Shown: in pieces, positions 35,287 to 44,360 of the stretch | Layout: every line of letters starts with the position of its first letter | Position numbering within the stretch: position 1 is the stretch's first letter | NCBI GenBank assembly: GCA_963708905.1 | Contig: CAVPUV010000052.1 | Location: forward strand, 220,643-284,642 | Reading direction: 5' to 3' | Origin: SHZL01 sp963708905 | Lineage (GTDB): Bacteria > Pseudomonadota > Gammaproteobacteria > Xanthomonadales > SZUA-36 | Length of the DNA stretch: 64,000 bases | The notes under the pieces: model-generated | Databases searched by the model: none | Told to the model about the DNA's origin: nothing | The model's input: only the letters and a program-made list of their open reading frames with translations | Position numbers and translations under genes: made by a program

Positions 35287-37587
35287 ATGACAAAGTTTCC
35301 TGAGTTGAGCCTTCCCGCAGAGCAGTTGTCGCCCTGGTGGCGCAGATCGGTATACGCAACCATGATCATTGGTTTTACCGTTCTGATCCTGCTGACCATC
35401 AAAGTACACCACGATGCGCCACCCATCCCCGGAAAGGTGGTGGATCCAAGCGGCGAATTGATCTTCAGCAAAGAGAATATCCTGCATGGCCAGGAGGTAT
35501 TTCTCGAACATGGACTGATGGATAACGGCAGTATTTGGGGCCATGGTGGCTATCTGGGACCTGACTTCTCGGCACAGTATTTACACACCTTGGCTGTGCA
35601 TGCGGCGGAAACCTTGTCGAGACAGCGCTTCAACCAGCCCGTTGATGAACTGACCGCAGAACAGCGCATCATGATTGAATCCCTGGTGCGCTCCGAGTTG
35701 AAGGAAAATCGTTACGATGCTGACAGCGACACGCTGATTGTTACTGAGGCGGAAGCAGAATCCTATCTGCAGCAACAGGCTATGTGGGCCGACTATTTTT
35801 CCACGCCGGAAAAAAACGGCGGGCTGCGCACGCTATTTCTGACAGAGGGAGAAGAACTGAGCGATCTCACCGCCTTCTTTGCCTGGACAGCCTGGGCGGC
35901 GGTCACCCGGCGGCCAGGAGAGCAGACCACCTACACCAACAATTTCCCATACGACCCACTGGCGGGTAACGAACCTTCCGGGGCAGCAGTGCTGTGGAGC
36001 GCCATGAGCCTGATTGCCTTGCTGGGCGGCACCGCACTGGTGCTGTTGGCTTTCGGTAAATTTGACTACCTGGGCTGGAAGTCCAGCCAGTCGCATATTG
36101 CTCCCATGCTGGTTCCCGGCCAGCCTACGCAGGCCCAGCAAGCCGTGATCAAGTTCTTCGTCATCGTGGCTCTGTTGTTCCTGGTGCAAACGCTGGTAGG
36201 CGGTGCTACGGCTCATTATCGCGCTGAGCCTGGGGACTTTTATGGGTTTGACCTGTCCGGCATTTTTCCCAGTAATATTTTGCGCACCTGGCATCTGCAA
36301 CTGGCCATATTCTGGATCGCCACGGCCTACGTTGCCGGCGCGCTGTTGCTGGCCTCGGAATTGGGGGGGCGCAAGTCCAATAATCAGGCAGCTTTTATTC
36401 ATGTCCTGTTCACTGCATTGGTCATCGTCGTTGTTGGCAGTCTGTTGGGCGAATGGGCCGGTACATTTCAGTGGATGGGCGCCATGAGCTTCTGGTTCGG
36501 CCAACAGGGTTGGGAGTTCCTTGAGCTTGGCCGGGCCTGGCAATTGGGCTTGGCAGTCGCATTGGTGTTCTGGTTCCTGCTGTTGGTGCGAGAGGTCAAA
36601 CCTGCTCTGCGTTCACCGGATTTAAAAGAGTTGACGGTGTTCTTTCTGGTTGCCGCCATGGCCGTTCCGGTGTTTTATTTACCTGCCATGTTCTTCGATA
36701 GCGCCACACACTGGTCCGTTGTCGATACCTGGCGGTTCTGGATCATCCACTTGTGGGTAGAGGGATTTTTTGAATTCTTTGTGACCGTGCTGGTGGCGGT
36801 GATTCTGTCCGGTCTCGGCGTCGTTTCACGCATCACCGCAACCCGCGTGATTTATCTTGATGCGATTCTGTATTTTGGCGGTGGTCTGATCGGCACCGGG
36901 CATCATTGGTACTTCAACGGGCATTCAGAGCTTAATATGGCCCTGAGCGCGATATTTTCCGCCATGGAAGTGATTCCGCTGACCTTGCTGACGCTGGATG
37001 CCTGGGATTTCATCAAGGTCACGCGCACGCAGCGTGATCTCAGTGGCGAACACATTCCCGTCCCACATGAATGGACGTTCTACTTCATCATGGCGGTCGG
37101 AACCTGGAACTTTTTCGGTGCGGGTGTATTCGGCTTCCTGATCAATTTGCCCATCGTCAGCTATTTCGAAGTCGGCACCATGCTCACGGTGAACCACGGT
37201 CACGCCGCAATGATGGGGGTTTTTGGCATGCTGGCGATCGCGTTGATGGTGTTCTCCGTGCGTCACGTTTCAACCGAGGCAGAATGGAATGGCCTGAAAA
37301 AGTACTTCAAGATCTCCTTTTGGGGGTTGAACATCGGCCTGCTGATGATGGTCGTATTCAGTCTGTTCCCTGGGGGCATCATGCAATTCAGGGACGTTCT
37401 GGAAAACGGCTATTGGCACGCCAGAAGTTTGCACTACACAGGGCAGGATACGGCGCGCCTGATCGAATGGCTGCGTCAGCCGGGGGACCTGGTATTTATC
37501 TTTGCCGGCGTGGTGCCCGCCTTGATCGCCGTTACAATATGCTACTTCAACATGAGGGCGGGTAGTTCGCTCTCAAAGAGGGCATAA
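35287..37587 (+). CDS. norZ: Quinol-dependent nitric oxide reductase (qNOR)
   Basis: Reduces nitric oxide to nitrous oxide using quinol. 766 residues: an N-terminal helix, a periplasmic cytochrome c-like region without heme motif (HGQEVFLEHGLMDNGSIWGHGGYLGPDFSAQYLH is the qNOR signature), then the heme-copper oxidase-like domain with FeB/heme histidines in GTGHHWYFNGHSE, EGFFEFFVTVL and NHGHAAMMGVFGM. As a single-subunit enzyme without NorC it can serve detoxification. It sits 42 nt after nnrS. Confidence 0.95.
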   Translation: MTKFPELSLPAEQLSPWWRRSVYATMIIGFTVLILLTIKVHHDAPPIPGKVVDPSGELIFSKENILHGQEVFLEHGLMDNGSIWGHGGYLGPDFSAQYLHTLAVHAAETLSRQRFNQPVDELTAEQRIMIESLVRSELKENRYDADSDTLIVTEAEAESYLQQQAMWADYFSTPEKNGGLRTLFLTEGEELSDLTAFFAWTAWAAVTRRPGEQTTYTNNFPYDPLAGNEPSGAAVLWSAMSLIALLGGTALVLLAFGKFDYLGWKSSQSHIAPMLVPGQPTQAQQAVIKFFVIVALLFLVQTLVGGATAHYRAEPGDFYGFDLSGIFPSNILRTWHLQLAIFWIATAYVAGALLLASELGGRKSNNQAAFIHVLFTALVIVVVGSLLGEWAGTFQWMGAMSFWFGQQGWEFLELGRAWQLGLAVALVFWFLLLVREVKPALRSPDLKELTVFFLVAAMAVPVFYLPAMFFDSATHWSVVDTWRFWIIHLWVEGFFEFFVTVLVAVILSGLGVVSRITATRVIYLDAILYFGGGLIGTGHHWYFNGHSELNMALSAIFSAMEVIPLTLLTLDAWDFIKVTRTQRDLSGEHIPVPHEWTFYFIMAVGTWNFFGAGVFGFLINLPIVSYFEVGTMLTVNHGHAAMMGVFGMLAIALMVFSVRHVSTEAEWNGLKKYFKISFWGLNIGLLMMVVFSLFPGGIMQFRDVLENGYWHARSLHYTGQDTARLIEWLRQPGDLVFIFAGVVPALIAVTICYFNMRAGSSLSKRA

Positions 37588-37693
37588 AACCGCTATTCGG
37601 TTGCGACGGAGCCGTTTCTTCAATGTCGCAGATGGTCGAGAACGTGCAAGCGAGAAAGATTGTGTCATCGAAAGTCAGATAGGGTACTAAAGA

Positions 37694-37710
37694 CCCTGAT
37701 TCGTTCAGGG
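37694..37710. terminator. Small hairpin between convergent norZ and the glycine-zipper gene
   Basis: 6-bp arms 37694-37699 and 37705-37710 with a TTCG-containing loop lie in the 172-base gap between the two convergent genes. Nothing else is seen in the gap. Confidence 0.4.
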
Positions 37711-37759
37711 CCTTCTCAATGCCAGCCATGTCCGGGCCAGCCATTGCCGGACAGGGCGA

Positions 37760-38293
37760 TCAGCCGGATGGTTGCAACATGATTTCGCCATCCTCCAACG
37801 GAATGCGACGGCCCGGATCGTGGTCCATGCGCAGCGTGTTTTCCTCGCCGCGCAAGCGGTAGGTCACGTCAAAGCCCACCTGTTGTTCGTGATGGTCGTA
37901 GACGGTTTCACATTCCTGCCTCAGCTGCTGGGTGGTTTTGCTGTCCTGCATGCTTTCCTGGACCTTGTTGCCGGCATAACCGCCAGCTACAGCGCCACCC
38001 ACCGTCGTCAGCTTCCTGCCGGTACCGCCGCCGATCTGGTTGCCCAGCAAGCCGCCGATCACTGCCCCGGCGATCGTGCCGGTGATCTGCTTCGGGTCCC
38101 TGGTGGGTTGCTTTTGCTCGACCAGCACCTCGCGACACTGTTCGCGCGGGACGCTGACGGTCTCCATCGCGGGCGTTACCGAAATGACCTCTGCATAGTT
38201 CGCCGATTCGTAATAGCGGTATCCAGCCGCCGCGCCAATAGCCGTTACTGCGACAGCTCCGATAATACCTCCGATAAACATCTGTCTGTTCAT
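37760..38293 (-). CDS. Glycine-zipper 2TM domain envelope protein
   Basis: 177 residues. An N-terminal hydrophobic segment (GGIIGAVAVTAIGAAAGY) acts as signal or anchor, and a glycine-zipper repeat (ITGTIAGAVIGGLLGNQIGGGTGR, then VGGAVAGGYAGNKVQ) is typical of the 17-kDa antigen/SlyB-like family. A C-terminal domain (VGFDVTYRLRGEENTLRMDHDPG) follows the form seen in these proteins. No lipobox cysteine is visible at the N-terminus. GGAGG lies before the ATG at 38293. Likely periplasmic or outer-membrane associated; no precise function. Confidence 0.8.
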   Translation of the reverse strand: MNRQMFIGGIIGAVAVTAIGAAAGYRYYESANYAEVISVTPAMETVSVPREQCREVLVEQKQPTRDPKQITGTIAGAVIGGLLGNQIGGGTGRKLTTVGGAVAGGYAGNKVQESMQDSKTTQQLRQECETVYDHHEQQVGFDVTYRLRGEENTLRMDHDPGRRIPLEDGEIMLQPSG

Positions 38294-38474
38294 GGTTTCA
38301 CCTCCAAAGTCTCAGTGCTTGGCATGCGGTTTTATTCGAAGTTGGGACGGTGAGCCACCGGCCCGGACATGCCTTCACTAAATTTGACTGCCGGCTTTCG
38401 CAGTAAGTTTCCTGGCGTCGTCGTGATGTAACATTCAATTTTTCCATCCATCGGTAATTGGTTCCGGCGTAAGT

Positions 38475-38503
38475 CTGTGACAGAGTAAGATATTGACTAT
38501 AAT
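38475..38503 (+). promoter_or_regulatory. Candidate sigma70-like promoter for the molybdenum hydroxylase operon
   Basis: A perfect -10 TATAAT (38498-38503) lies 17 nt after CTGTGA (38475-38480), a weak -35. It would give a leader of about 80 nt. The rest of the 296-base gap (38294-38589) shows nothing else clear. Confidence 0.45.
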
Positions 38504-38589
38504 GTTTACCCCATCTTCCAGCATCAGCTTTATTGAAAAAAACGCCCAGGCCGGAGCGGCGAGGCCAATCCTTTAAATGGAGAATAACC

Positions 38590-39465
38590 GTGACATTAAA
38601 CAAGCTTCAGGAATATTACCGGCCGGTAGACAGCAACGACGTCGTGGCGTTGTTGGACAGGCATAAAGAAGGCGCCATGATTGTCGCCGGAGGCACTTTC
38701 ATTCATGGTCTGATCGCCCGGGGTCTGGTTACGGACATCGAGGCTTTGATTGACGTCAGCTGTTTGGGCCTGAATTACGTCAAGACGGAGCAAGGCCAGC
38801 TCAGGATCGGTGCGACAACCACGTTTATACAGCTCGAGTCCAGTGCAGAGATTCAAGATAAGCCCTTGTACGGAGCGATCAGGGATGCCCTGGAATACCC
38901 GCCGCCGCAGGTTAAGAATTCTGCCACCATTGGTGGTTGTGTTGCCGCATCCTGTCCGTTCTTCGACCTGCCGGTGAGTTTTCTGGCGCTGTCCGGCGTG
39001 GTGAGCGCCCAGGGCAAAGGCAAAAACCGGGATATTCCCTTGACGGATTTCTTCCCCGGCCTGTTCGAAAATGCCCTGGAGCCGGGCGAGTTCGTGAACG
39101 AACTGAAAATCCCGATTCCCCCGTCAAAATCCGCCAGTGCCTTCAACAAGCTGGAAACCAATGCCAATGATCTGGCGATTCTGAATACAGCAGCATGGGT
39201 CAGCCTGGACAGTTCCGGCAAGTGCGGGCAGTCGCGGGTGTTTGTCGGCGGCGGTGTCGGTGAGGCACCCGTCAGGGCAACGTCCGCGGAACAAGCGCTG
39301 CAAGGAAAAGTTTTGACTCTGGAACTCTGCGTCACAGCCGGACAGGCGGCAAAATCCGATGTCGATCCGCTGTCGGACCATCGTGCGTCCGGCATGTACC
39401 GCAAGGCCATGACCGGTGTTCTGGTGGAGCGGGCGCTGAAACAAACCTTAAGCCGTCTGGCTTGA
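38590..39465 (+). CDS. Molybdenum hydroxylase FAD-binding subunit (CoxM/CutM-like)
   Basis: FAD subunit of a xanthine-oxidase-family enzyme; carries electrons from the iron-sulfur subunit to an acceptor. 291 residues. FAD loops are visible as IVAGGTFIHGLIA near residue 30 and NSATIGGCVAASCPFFDLP near residue 105; the latter is TIGGNL-like in relatives, so the Cys-rich form here is unusual. Start GTG 38590 chosen for the upstream GGAGA; the frame opens 19 codons earlier. First gene of the FAD, 2Fe-2S, Mo order found in cox operons. Confidence 0.88.
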   Translation: MTLNKLQEYYRPVDSNDVVALLDRHKEGAMIVAGGTFIHGLIARGLVTDIEALIDVSCLGLNYVKTEQGQLRIGATTTFIQLESSAEIQDKPLYGAIRDALEYPPPQVKNSATIGGCVAASCPFFDLPVSFLALSGVVSAQGKGKNRDIPLTDFFPGLFENALEPGEFVNELKIPIPPSKSASAFNKLETNANDLAILNTAAWVSLDSSGKCGQSRVFVGGGVGEAPVRATSAEQALQGKVLTLELCVTAGQAAKSDVDPLSDHRASGMYRKAMTGVLVERALKQTLSRLA

Positions 39466-39480
39466 TGCAGGTGACAGGTG

Positions 39481-39945
39481 ATGAAACAAATAATCAATAT
39501 TGATATCAATAATGAAGTACATGAAGTTGCAGTGGAAAAGTCGGATACCTTGATTCGGGTATTACGTGAAAGATTGGGCATGCTGGCAACCAAGCGCGGC
39601 TGTGATTCAGGTGGCTGCGGCTGCTGCACCGTACTCGTTGATGGCCAGGCAGTGTATTCCTGTATGACCTTTGCTTTGTCGCTGGAAGGAAAAAAAATCA
39701 CCACGGTCGAGGGCTTGCGGCATGACGGCAAGCTGGACCCGATTCAACAGGCATTTATCGATGCGGATGCCGTGCAGTGCGGCTATTGCACCTGCGGCAT
39801 CATGCTGGCGGCACGGCAATTACTCAATGACAACCCGCATCCGGATGAAGAAGAAATACGCAAAGGGATTTCGGGTAATCTGTGCCGATGCACGGGGTAC
39901 CAGAAAATCGTTGATGCCATAAAACTGGCGGCCACCAGTCGCTGA
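39481..39945 (+). CDS. Molybdenum hydroxylase [2Fe-2S] subunit (CoxS-like)
   Basis: 154-residue small subunit with two [2Fe-2S] clusters. N-terminal plant-type ferredoxin ligands C41, C46, C49 and C61 (RGCDSGGCGCCTVLVDG) and C-terminal helical-domain ligands C100, C103, C135 and C137 (CGYCTCGIML, GNLCRCTGYQKI). All eight are intact. ATG at 39481 follows AGGTG; 15 nt after the FAD-subunit stop. Confidence 0.93.
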   Translation: MKQIINIDINNEVHEVAVEKSDTLIRVLRERLGMLATKRGCDSGGCGCCTVLVDGQAVYSCMTFALSLEGKKITTVEGLRHDGKLDPIQQAFIDADAVQCGYCTCGIMLAARQLLNDNPHPDEEEIRKGISGNLCRCTGYQKIVDAIKLAATSR

Positions 39946-39975
39946 AATATCACAGAATACAGAGAGAATGTGCCC

Positions 39976-42306
39976 ATGTCAGAGTTGAAAATTATTGGTA
40001 CCAACGTTACCCGGCCGGACGCATATGACAAAGTCACCGGAGGCAAACATTACCCGGTTAATTTCAGCATGCCGGGCATGTTACATACCAAGATTCTACG
40101 CAGCCCTTATCCGCATGCGAAAATCCTGAATATTGACACATCCGCAGCAGAGAAGCTGGCTGGGGTGAGGGCGGTGCTGACCTATAAAGACGTGTCCCAG
40201 CGTCCATTTACACCGGTTTACTTTGTTCCTGCGCAGGCAAAAAGCATGGTTCAGGATTTTGTGATCATGAGCGACCGTGTGCGCTGGACGGGACAGCCAG
40301 TGGCTGCCGTGGCGGCGGTGACGGTTGACATTGCCGAGGCGGCTCTCGAATTGATTGATGTCGAGTACGAAGAATTGCCCGCCGTGTTTGATGCGGAGCA
40401 GGCGATGCAGGATGGCGCACCGCAATTGTGGCAGAACGCCACCAACAATATCGCCAAAAACCCGACATTCGCATTTGGCGACCTGGAAGCTGGTTTCGCC
40501 GCGGCAGATCATATTTTTGAGGGCATCTATCAGACCCAGCGTGTGCATACCTGTTATATGGAACCGCGTGTCTGCGTGGCTGACAGCGACACACAGGGCC
40601 GCATCAAAATTATGTCATCCATGCAGCATACTTTCGGTTTGCGGGAAAAACTCGCTTTCGCTTTGGGAATCCCTGAAAGTCACGTCAATGTCATCAAGCC
40701 GGCTTATATCGGCGGCGGGTTCGGCGGCAAACTGGATATCGGTTTCATCGAACCCATTGCCGCCCTGTTGAGCCTGAAAACCGGCAAACCGGTGCGGGCG
40801 GAGCACACCCGCGGCGAGGATTTTATTTCGACGGCCCGCAACCCCATCAAGGTTTATCTGAAAACCGGCGTTAAAAACGACGGGACTTACACCGCGCGTC
40901 ATATCAAAAGCATCCTGGATTGCGGAGCCCACGCGACCCACGGATCGGAAGTGATCATGGTGCATGGTTTGTATGGCACGTTCTTTCCCTGGAAATGCGC
41001 GAACCAGACCTGGGAAGGCTTTACCGTCTATACCAACAACATGATCGGTGGTGGATATCGCGGCTACGGCGCACCTCAAGGGTGTTTTGCCGTGGAATCA
41101 CAGAACGATGAGATATGCGAAGCGCTGGGCCTGGATCCGCTGGAGTTCCGTGTAAAAAACACCCACAAGGAAGGTGATCCACATCCGGTATTGCCCGGGC
41201 ACAAACTCAATACCTACCGTCTGCAGGAATGCCTGGAAAAAGGCGCGGAACGCATCGGTTTCAAAGACCGCAAGCCTGCTGGTTCGACCACCGGGAACAA
41301 GAAACACGGTATCGGTTTTGCCTGTCACCCGCTGTGGGTCAGTGGTTGTGTCGGTTTCCCTGACATCTACGAGCACTCGGGCGCGGTGGTCAAGCTGAAC
41401 CGCGATGGCACCGCGGATGTGGTAACCGCATGTGTGGATATCGGGTCCGGTCAGATTACCATGTTGACCCAGGTGGTGGCCGAGGAACTTGGCATTGCTG
41501 CCGATGCCGTCAAGCTCGTTTATGCCGATACTGATACTGCTCCGTTCGATGCCCCCACTCATGCCAGCCGCGCCACGTATTCGGCCGGGACTGCTACACG
41601 GGCGGCGGCAGCCGAGGCGAAGAAACGTTTATTCCAGGCGGCTGCAGCGATTATGGAAGCGAACGCGGAAGACCTGGTGCTGGAAAATGGCAAAGTCATG
41701 GTCAAAGGCGACCCTGGTTCCGCCGTCCCCATGACCGAGATTATCGAACGGGCCGAATCGCCATTTATCCAGATGACCGATCAGGGACCCGTTCCGACCA
41801 CCATCGCGGAAAAAGGCTCCATTATCGGCGCAGCCAGCATGGCGCCAGTGTCCAATCCTTCGCCATGTGCGGCGGAATTTGTTGAAGTGGAGGTCGATAC
41901 CGAAACTGGTGAGGTCAAGGTGCTGAATGTAGTCTATGCACATGATATTGGCAGGCTGTTTCATCCGAAATCCGCCGCAGGGCAGGTGGAAGGCGGTTTT
42001 CAGCAGGGCATGGGGTATGCCTTGATGGAGAACCTTCTCTTTGACCAGGAAACCGGAGCTTGTCTGTCCGGTGATTTTCTGGATTACAAGATACCAACCG
42101 CGATGGAGATGCCACGCAGGATTGAAAGTATTTTTATTGAATCCATTGAGCCAACCGGGCCGTTTGGCGCCAAGAGTTTGTCTGAGCTATGCACTATCGT
42201 GCCTGCGGCAGCTATTGCTAACGCGATTTACAATGCGATCGGTGTAAGGGTGAAAGAGCTGCCGATTACGCCGGAAAAAATCCTGCAAGCACTTGGAAAA
42301 CTTTGA
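39976..42306 (+). CDS. Molybdenum hydroxylase Mo-cofactor (large) subunit, substrate unknown
   Basis: 776-residue catalytic subunit that binds molybdopterin cytosine dinucleotide. Family features: ARVDA-like N-terminus (NVTRPDAYDKVTGGKHYPVN), GGGFGGKLDIGFIEP near residue 250, GGGYRGYGAPQ at 358-368 and a base-catalyst Glu at E737. In CO dehydrogenase form I the loop would be AYxCSFR; here it is YRGYGAPQ, so CO oxidation is unlikely. The Glu context is GAKSLSE where most relatives have GVGE, a variant I associate with xanthine-dehydrogenase-like subfamilies. Start ATG 39976 with AGAGAG upstream. The chaperone genes coxF/coxI (XdhC-like) are absent from the window. Confidence 0.88.
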   Translation: MSELKIIGTNVTRPDAYDKVTGGKHYPVNFSMPGMLHTKILRSPYPHAKILNIDTSAAEKLAGVRAVLTYKDVSQRPFTPVYFVPAQAKSMVQDFVIMSDRVRWTGQPVAAVAAVTVDIAEAALELIDVEYEELPAVFDAEQAMQDGAPQLWQNATNNIAKNPTFAFGDLEAGFAAADHIFEGIYQTQRVHTCYMEPRVCVADSDTQGRIKIMSSMQHTFGLREKLAFALGIPESHVNVIKPAYIGGGFGGKLDIGFIEPIAALLSLKTGKPVRAEHTRGEDFISTARNPIKVYLKTGVKNDGTYTARHIKSILDCGAHATHGSEVIMVHGLYGTFFPWKCANQTWEGFTVYTNNMIGGGYRGYGAPQGCFAVESQNDEICEALGLDPLEFRVKNTHKEGDPHPVLPGHKLNTYRLQECLEKGAERIGFKDRKPAGSTTGNKKHGIGFACHPLWVSGCVGFPDIYEHSGAVVKLNRDGTADVVTACVDIGSGQITMLTQVVAEELGIAADAVKLVYADTDTAPFDAPTHASRATYSAGTATRAAAAEAKKRLFQAAAAIMEANAEDLVLENGKVMVKGDPGSAVPMTEIIERAESPFIQMTDQGPVPTTIAEKGSIIGAASMAPVSNPSPCAAEFVEVEVDTETGEVKVLNVVYAHDIGRLFHPKSAAGQVEGGFQQGMGYALMENLLFDQETGACLSGDFLDYKIPTAMEMPRRIESIFIESIEPTGPFGAKSLSELCTIVPAAAIANAIYNAIGVRVKELPITPEKILQALGKL

Positions 42307-42390
42307 CAGGTAGTCGCTCGGCAATACTTTTGCCGTGAAGCTGTTGAAGGCGAACTGTCCGTTCAGGCTTGGCAAGCGAGAAAATTAATT

Positions 42391-43638
42391 ATGACGATGA
42401 TTCAGAGCCAGGTCATTTTCTGGCTGAGCATGATAATCGCTCAGTTGGGAGCTTTCATTATTTTCAAGGATCTGGCCGATATCAGTCAGTGGGTGGTGCA
42501 GTCCACCCGCACGTTTACCATGAACATCTGGTACCACCGGTATCTTATCGGGGCCGCATCCGTCGCAGCGCTCATGATTGCACTGATTGTCTGGTGGAGA
42601 GAGCCATCTGTTTGCCCCAGGGCCCTGCTTGGCGTTCTCGTTTTCCTTTTCGCCTTTAATTATTGCTCCGGCATGTTCAATCCGAAATTGATGTTCCGCT
42701 CGCAACAGCACGCGGCAAAGTTCGTATCGGTTGACGAAGCTCCGGAATACATGCAACGCAGCCTGGCGCTGGCACATTTTGGTCCGGACTCCTATGCATC
42801 CGTGGATGATATCAATGTCCTGGTCCTGGAAACCGACAACGGCGCTTACGGTTATTCAGATTACTACCTGTTGCAACCGCACGTGGTCCAAGGCGATCTC
42901 ATTGACGGGCAGGAGGTCATCATGACTTACTGCGGGCTGACCAACCTGGGTATTGCTTATAGTCCGGTGATAAACAATCAGAAGCTCGACTTAACGGTAA
43001 TGACGCAGCTGAAGAACAATCTGGTCCTGTATGACAAAAACAGCGGTGAGGCGATCCAGCAAATTTGGGGAACCATGGAGCGAAGCCGGGAAAAGGGACA
43101 CATGCAAGAGTGGCCGACCATTCGCATGCCATTTTCATCATTCAAAAAGCTTTATCCGGGCGGCAAAGTGTTTGTCAATGAAATCGCGGGATTCAACAAG
43201 AATCCGGTGCTGGCGGCCTGGGACAGACTGGTGCGGCACGGCATGATGCTTTGGGGCGTCGGCCTGAACTGGATCGACAATGAGAAACCGGCGTTTCCCA
43301 CGATCGAATTCAAGGACCGGCGCTTGCCCATGAAGGAACTCATCTATGCCATCAGCGTCGGCGATGACCATGTTGCCTACTCCAAGGATTTCATCCAGGG
43401 GCAGGGCAATACCATCAATGTTGAAATCGGTGGGCGGCCCATTGTCATCGATTATGACCCGGAGCTCGATTCCCTTGCTGCTTTCTTCAATACCACCGGT
43501 TCACCGGTAAGCGCAGTGGATATCTTTGGCCGGTTAAATGATGGCAGCCGCTTGCCGCGCGTCAATACCCTGAAAAGCCGGCTGTTCTGGTTCATTTTTG
43601 TGGAATTTTATCCGCATGCTGCCGTCAACCGGGTATGA
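42391..43638 (+). CDS. DUF3179-domain membrane protein
   Basis: 415 residues. Three N-terminal helices (about 8-28, 48-68, 72-92), then a DUF3179 domain (residues 110-260): GAYGYSDYYLLQPHVVQGD, VIMTYCGLTNLGIAYSPV with a conserved Cys, LYDKNSGEAIQQIWG and RMPFSSFKKLYPGG. The domain has no settled function. It is encoded 84 nt after the molybdenum subunit on the same strand and ends 8 nt from the opposing CoxG gene. The spacing suggests, but does not prove, cotranscription with the hydroxylase. Confidence 0.82.
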   Translation: MTMIQSQVIFWLSMIIAQLGAFIIFKDLADISQWVVQSTRTFTMNIWYHRYLIGAASVAALMIALIVWWREPSVCPRALLGVLVFLFAFNYCSGMFNPKLMFRSQQHAAKFVSVDEAPEYMQRSLALAHFGPDSYASVDDINVLVLETDNGAYGYSDYYLLQPHVVQGDLIDGQEVIMTYCGLTNLGIAYSPVINNQKLDLTVMTQLKNNLVLYDKNSGEAIQQIWGTMERSREKGHMQEWPTIRMPFSSFKKLYPGGKVFVNEIAGFNKNPVLAAWDRLVRHGMMLWGVGLNWIDNEKPAFPTIEFKDRRLPMKELIYAISVGDDHVAYSKDFIQGQGNTINVEIGGRPIVIDYDPELDSLAAFFNTTGSPVSAVDIFGRLNDGSRLPRVNTLKSRLFWFIFVEFYPHAAVNRV

Positions 43639-43646
43639 AGTCGACT

Positions 43647-44222
43647 TTATAAGACGAATGTGACAATGAGTGCGGCTATCCCCAAGCCAATGCCGATCAC
43701 CCACCAGAGCAAAGCGGCATTGCGGCCGGTTTTTTCAGCCGCCAATTGACCCGTTCCCTGCGCAGGCATTACCTGTCTCTCTTCCAAGCTGTCTTTCAAG
43801 GCGGCAACAAACTCATCACCAATGCCATCCGCGATTTTTTGCATCATCGCATTGCCGAATTTTCCCAGCCGCCCCATGATCTGGATATCAGAGGCGTAAC
43901 TTACCTCGGTCTGGTTTTCTGCCAGTGGCTTCAAGCTGAGTGAGGTAGTTGCCTTGATGCGGCTGGCATGGCTGCCTTCCTCGCCCTTGGTATCGTAGGC
44001 GGCATATTCCGGCGGCCGTTCCTGAGTGCGTTCAATTTCGACCGCAAAAGTGGTCTTTATTGGCCCGACCTTTGTCTGTATCGTCGCCCTGTATTTGCCT
44101 GGTTCCGTTTCCTCGGCGCCATCACAACCAGGGATACAAGGAGCGATTCGCTCAGGGGTGGTGATAAATGCCCAGACTTGCTGTTGGGATGCACCGACGG
44201 TAAAGGTCTTTTGTATTTTCAT
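43647..44222 (-). CDS. CoxG-family SRPBCC protein with C-terminal membrane anchor
   Basis: 191 residues. The N-terminal 150 form a START/SRPBCC fold of the CoxG type (ERIAPCIPGCDGAEETEPGKY, VGPIKTTFAVEIE, GKFGNAMMQKIADGIGDEF) and the last 22 (LLWWVIGIGLGIAALIVTF) form a membrane anchor. In Oligotropha CoxG is thought to recruit CO dehydrogenase to the membrane, where the anchor holds the enzyme to the respiratory chain. Here it should do the same for the adjacent hydroxylase. Confidence 0.87.
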   Translation of the reverse strand: MKIQKTFTVGASQQQVWAFITTPERIAPCIPGCDGAEETEPGKYRATIQTKVGPIKTTFAVEIERTQERPPEYAAYDTKGEEGSHASRIKATTSLSLKPLAENQTEVSYASDIQIMGRLGKFGNAMMQKIADGIGDEFVAALKDSLEERQVMPAQGTGQLAAEKTGRNAALLWWVIGIGLGIAALIVTFVL

Positions 44223-44360
44223 ATTTTAGGGCCGGGCTATTGTCGTGTTGGATGTTTTTTTGGCAGCGTAACGATAAGTCAGGCTTGACCAATTTTCAAG
44301 TTTAATAGTGCAGTAAAATTAGTGTGTTATGCACTATCGTTCAGCCTCGTTCAAATGAGT

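Noticed and set aside
39976..42306. Aerobic CO dehydrogenase large subunit
   Set aside because: The operon is cox-like but the form I loop AYxCSFR is absent, so this was annotated as a hydroxylase with unknown substrate.
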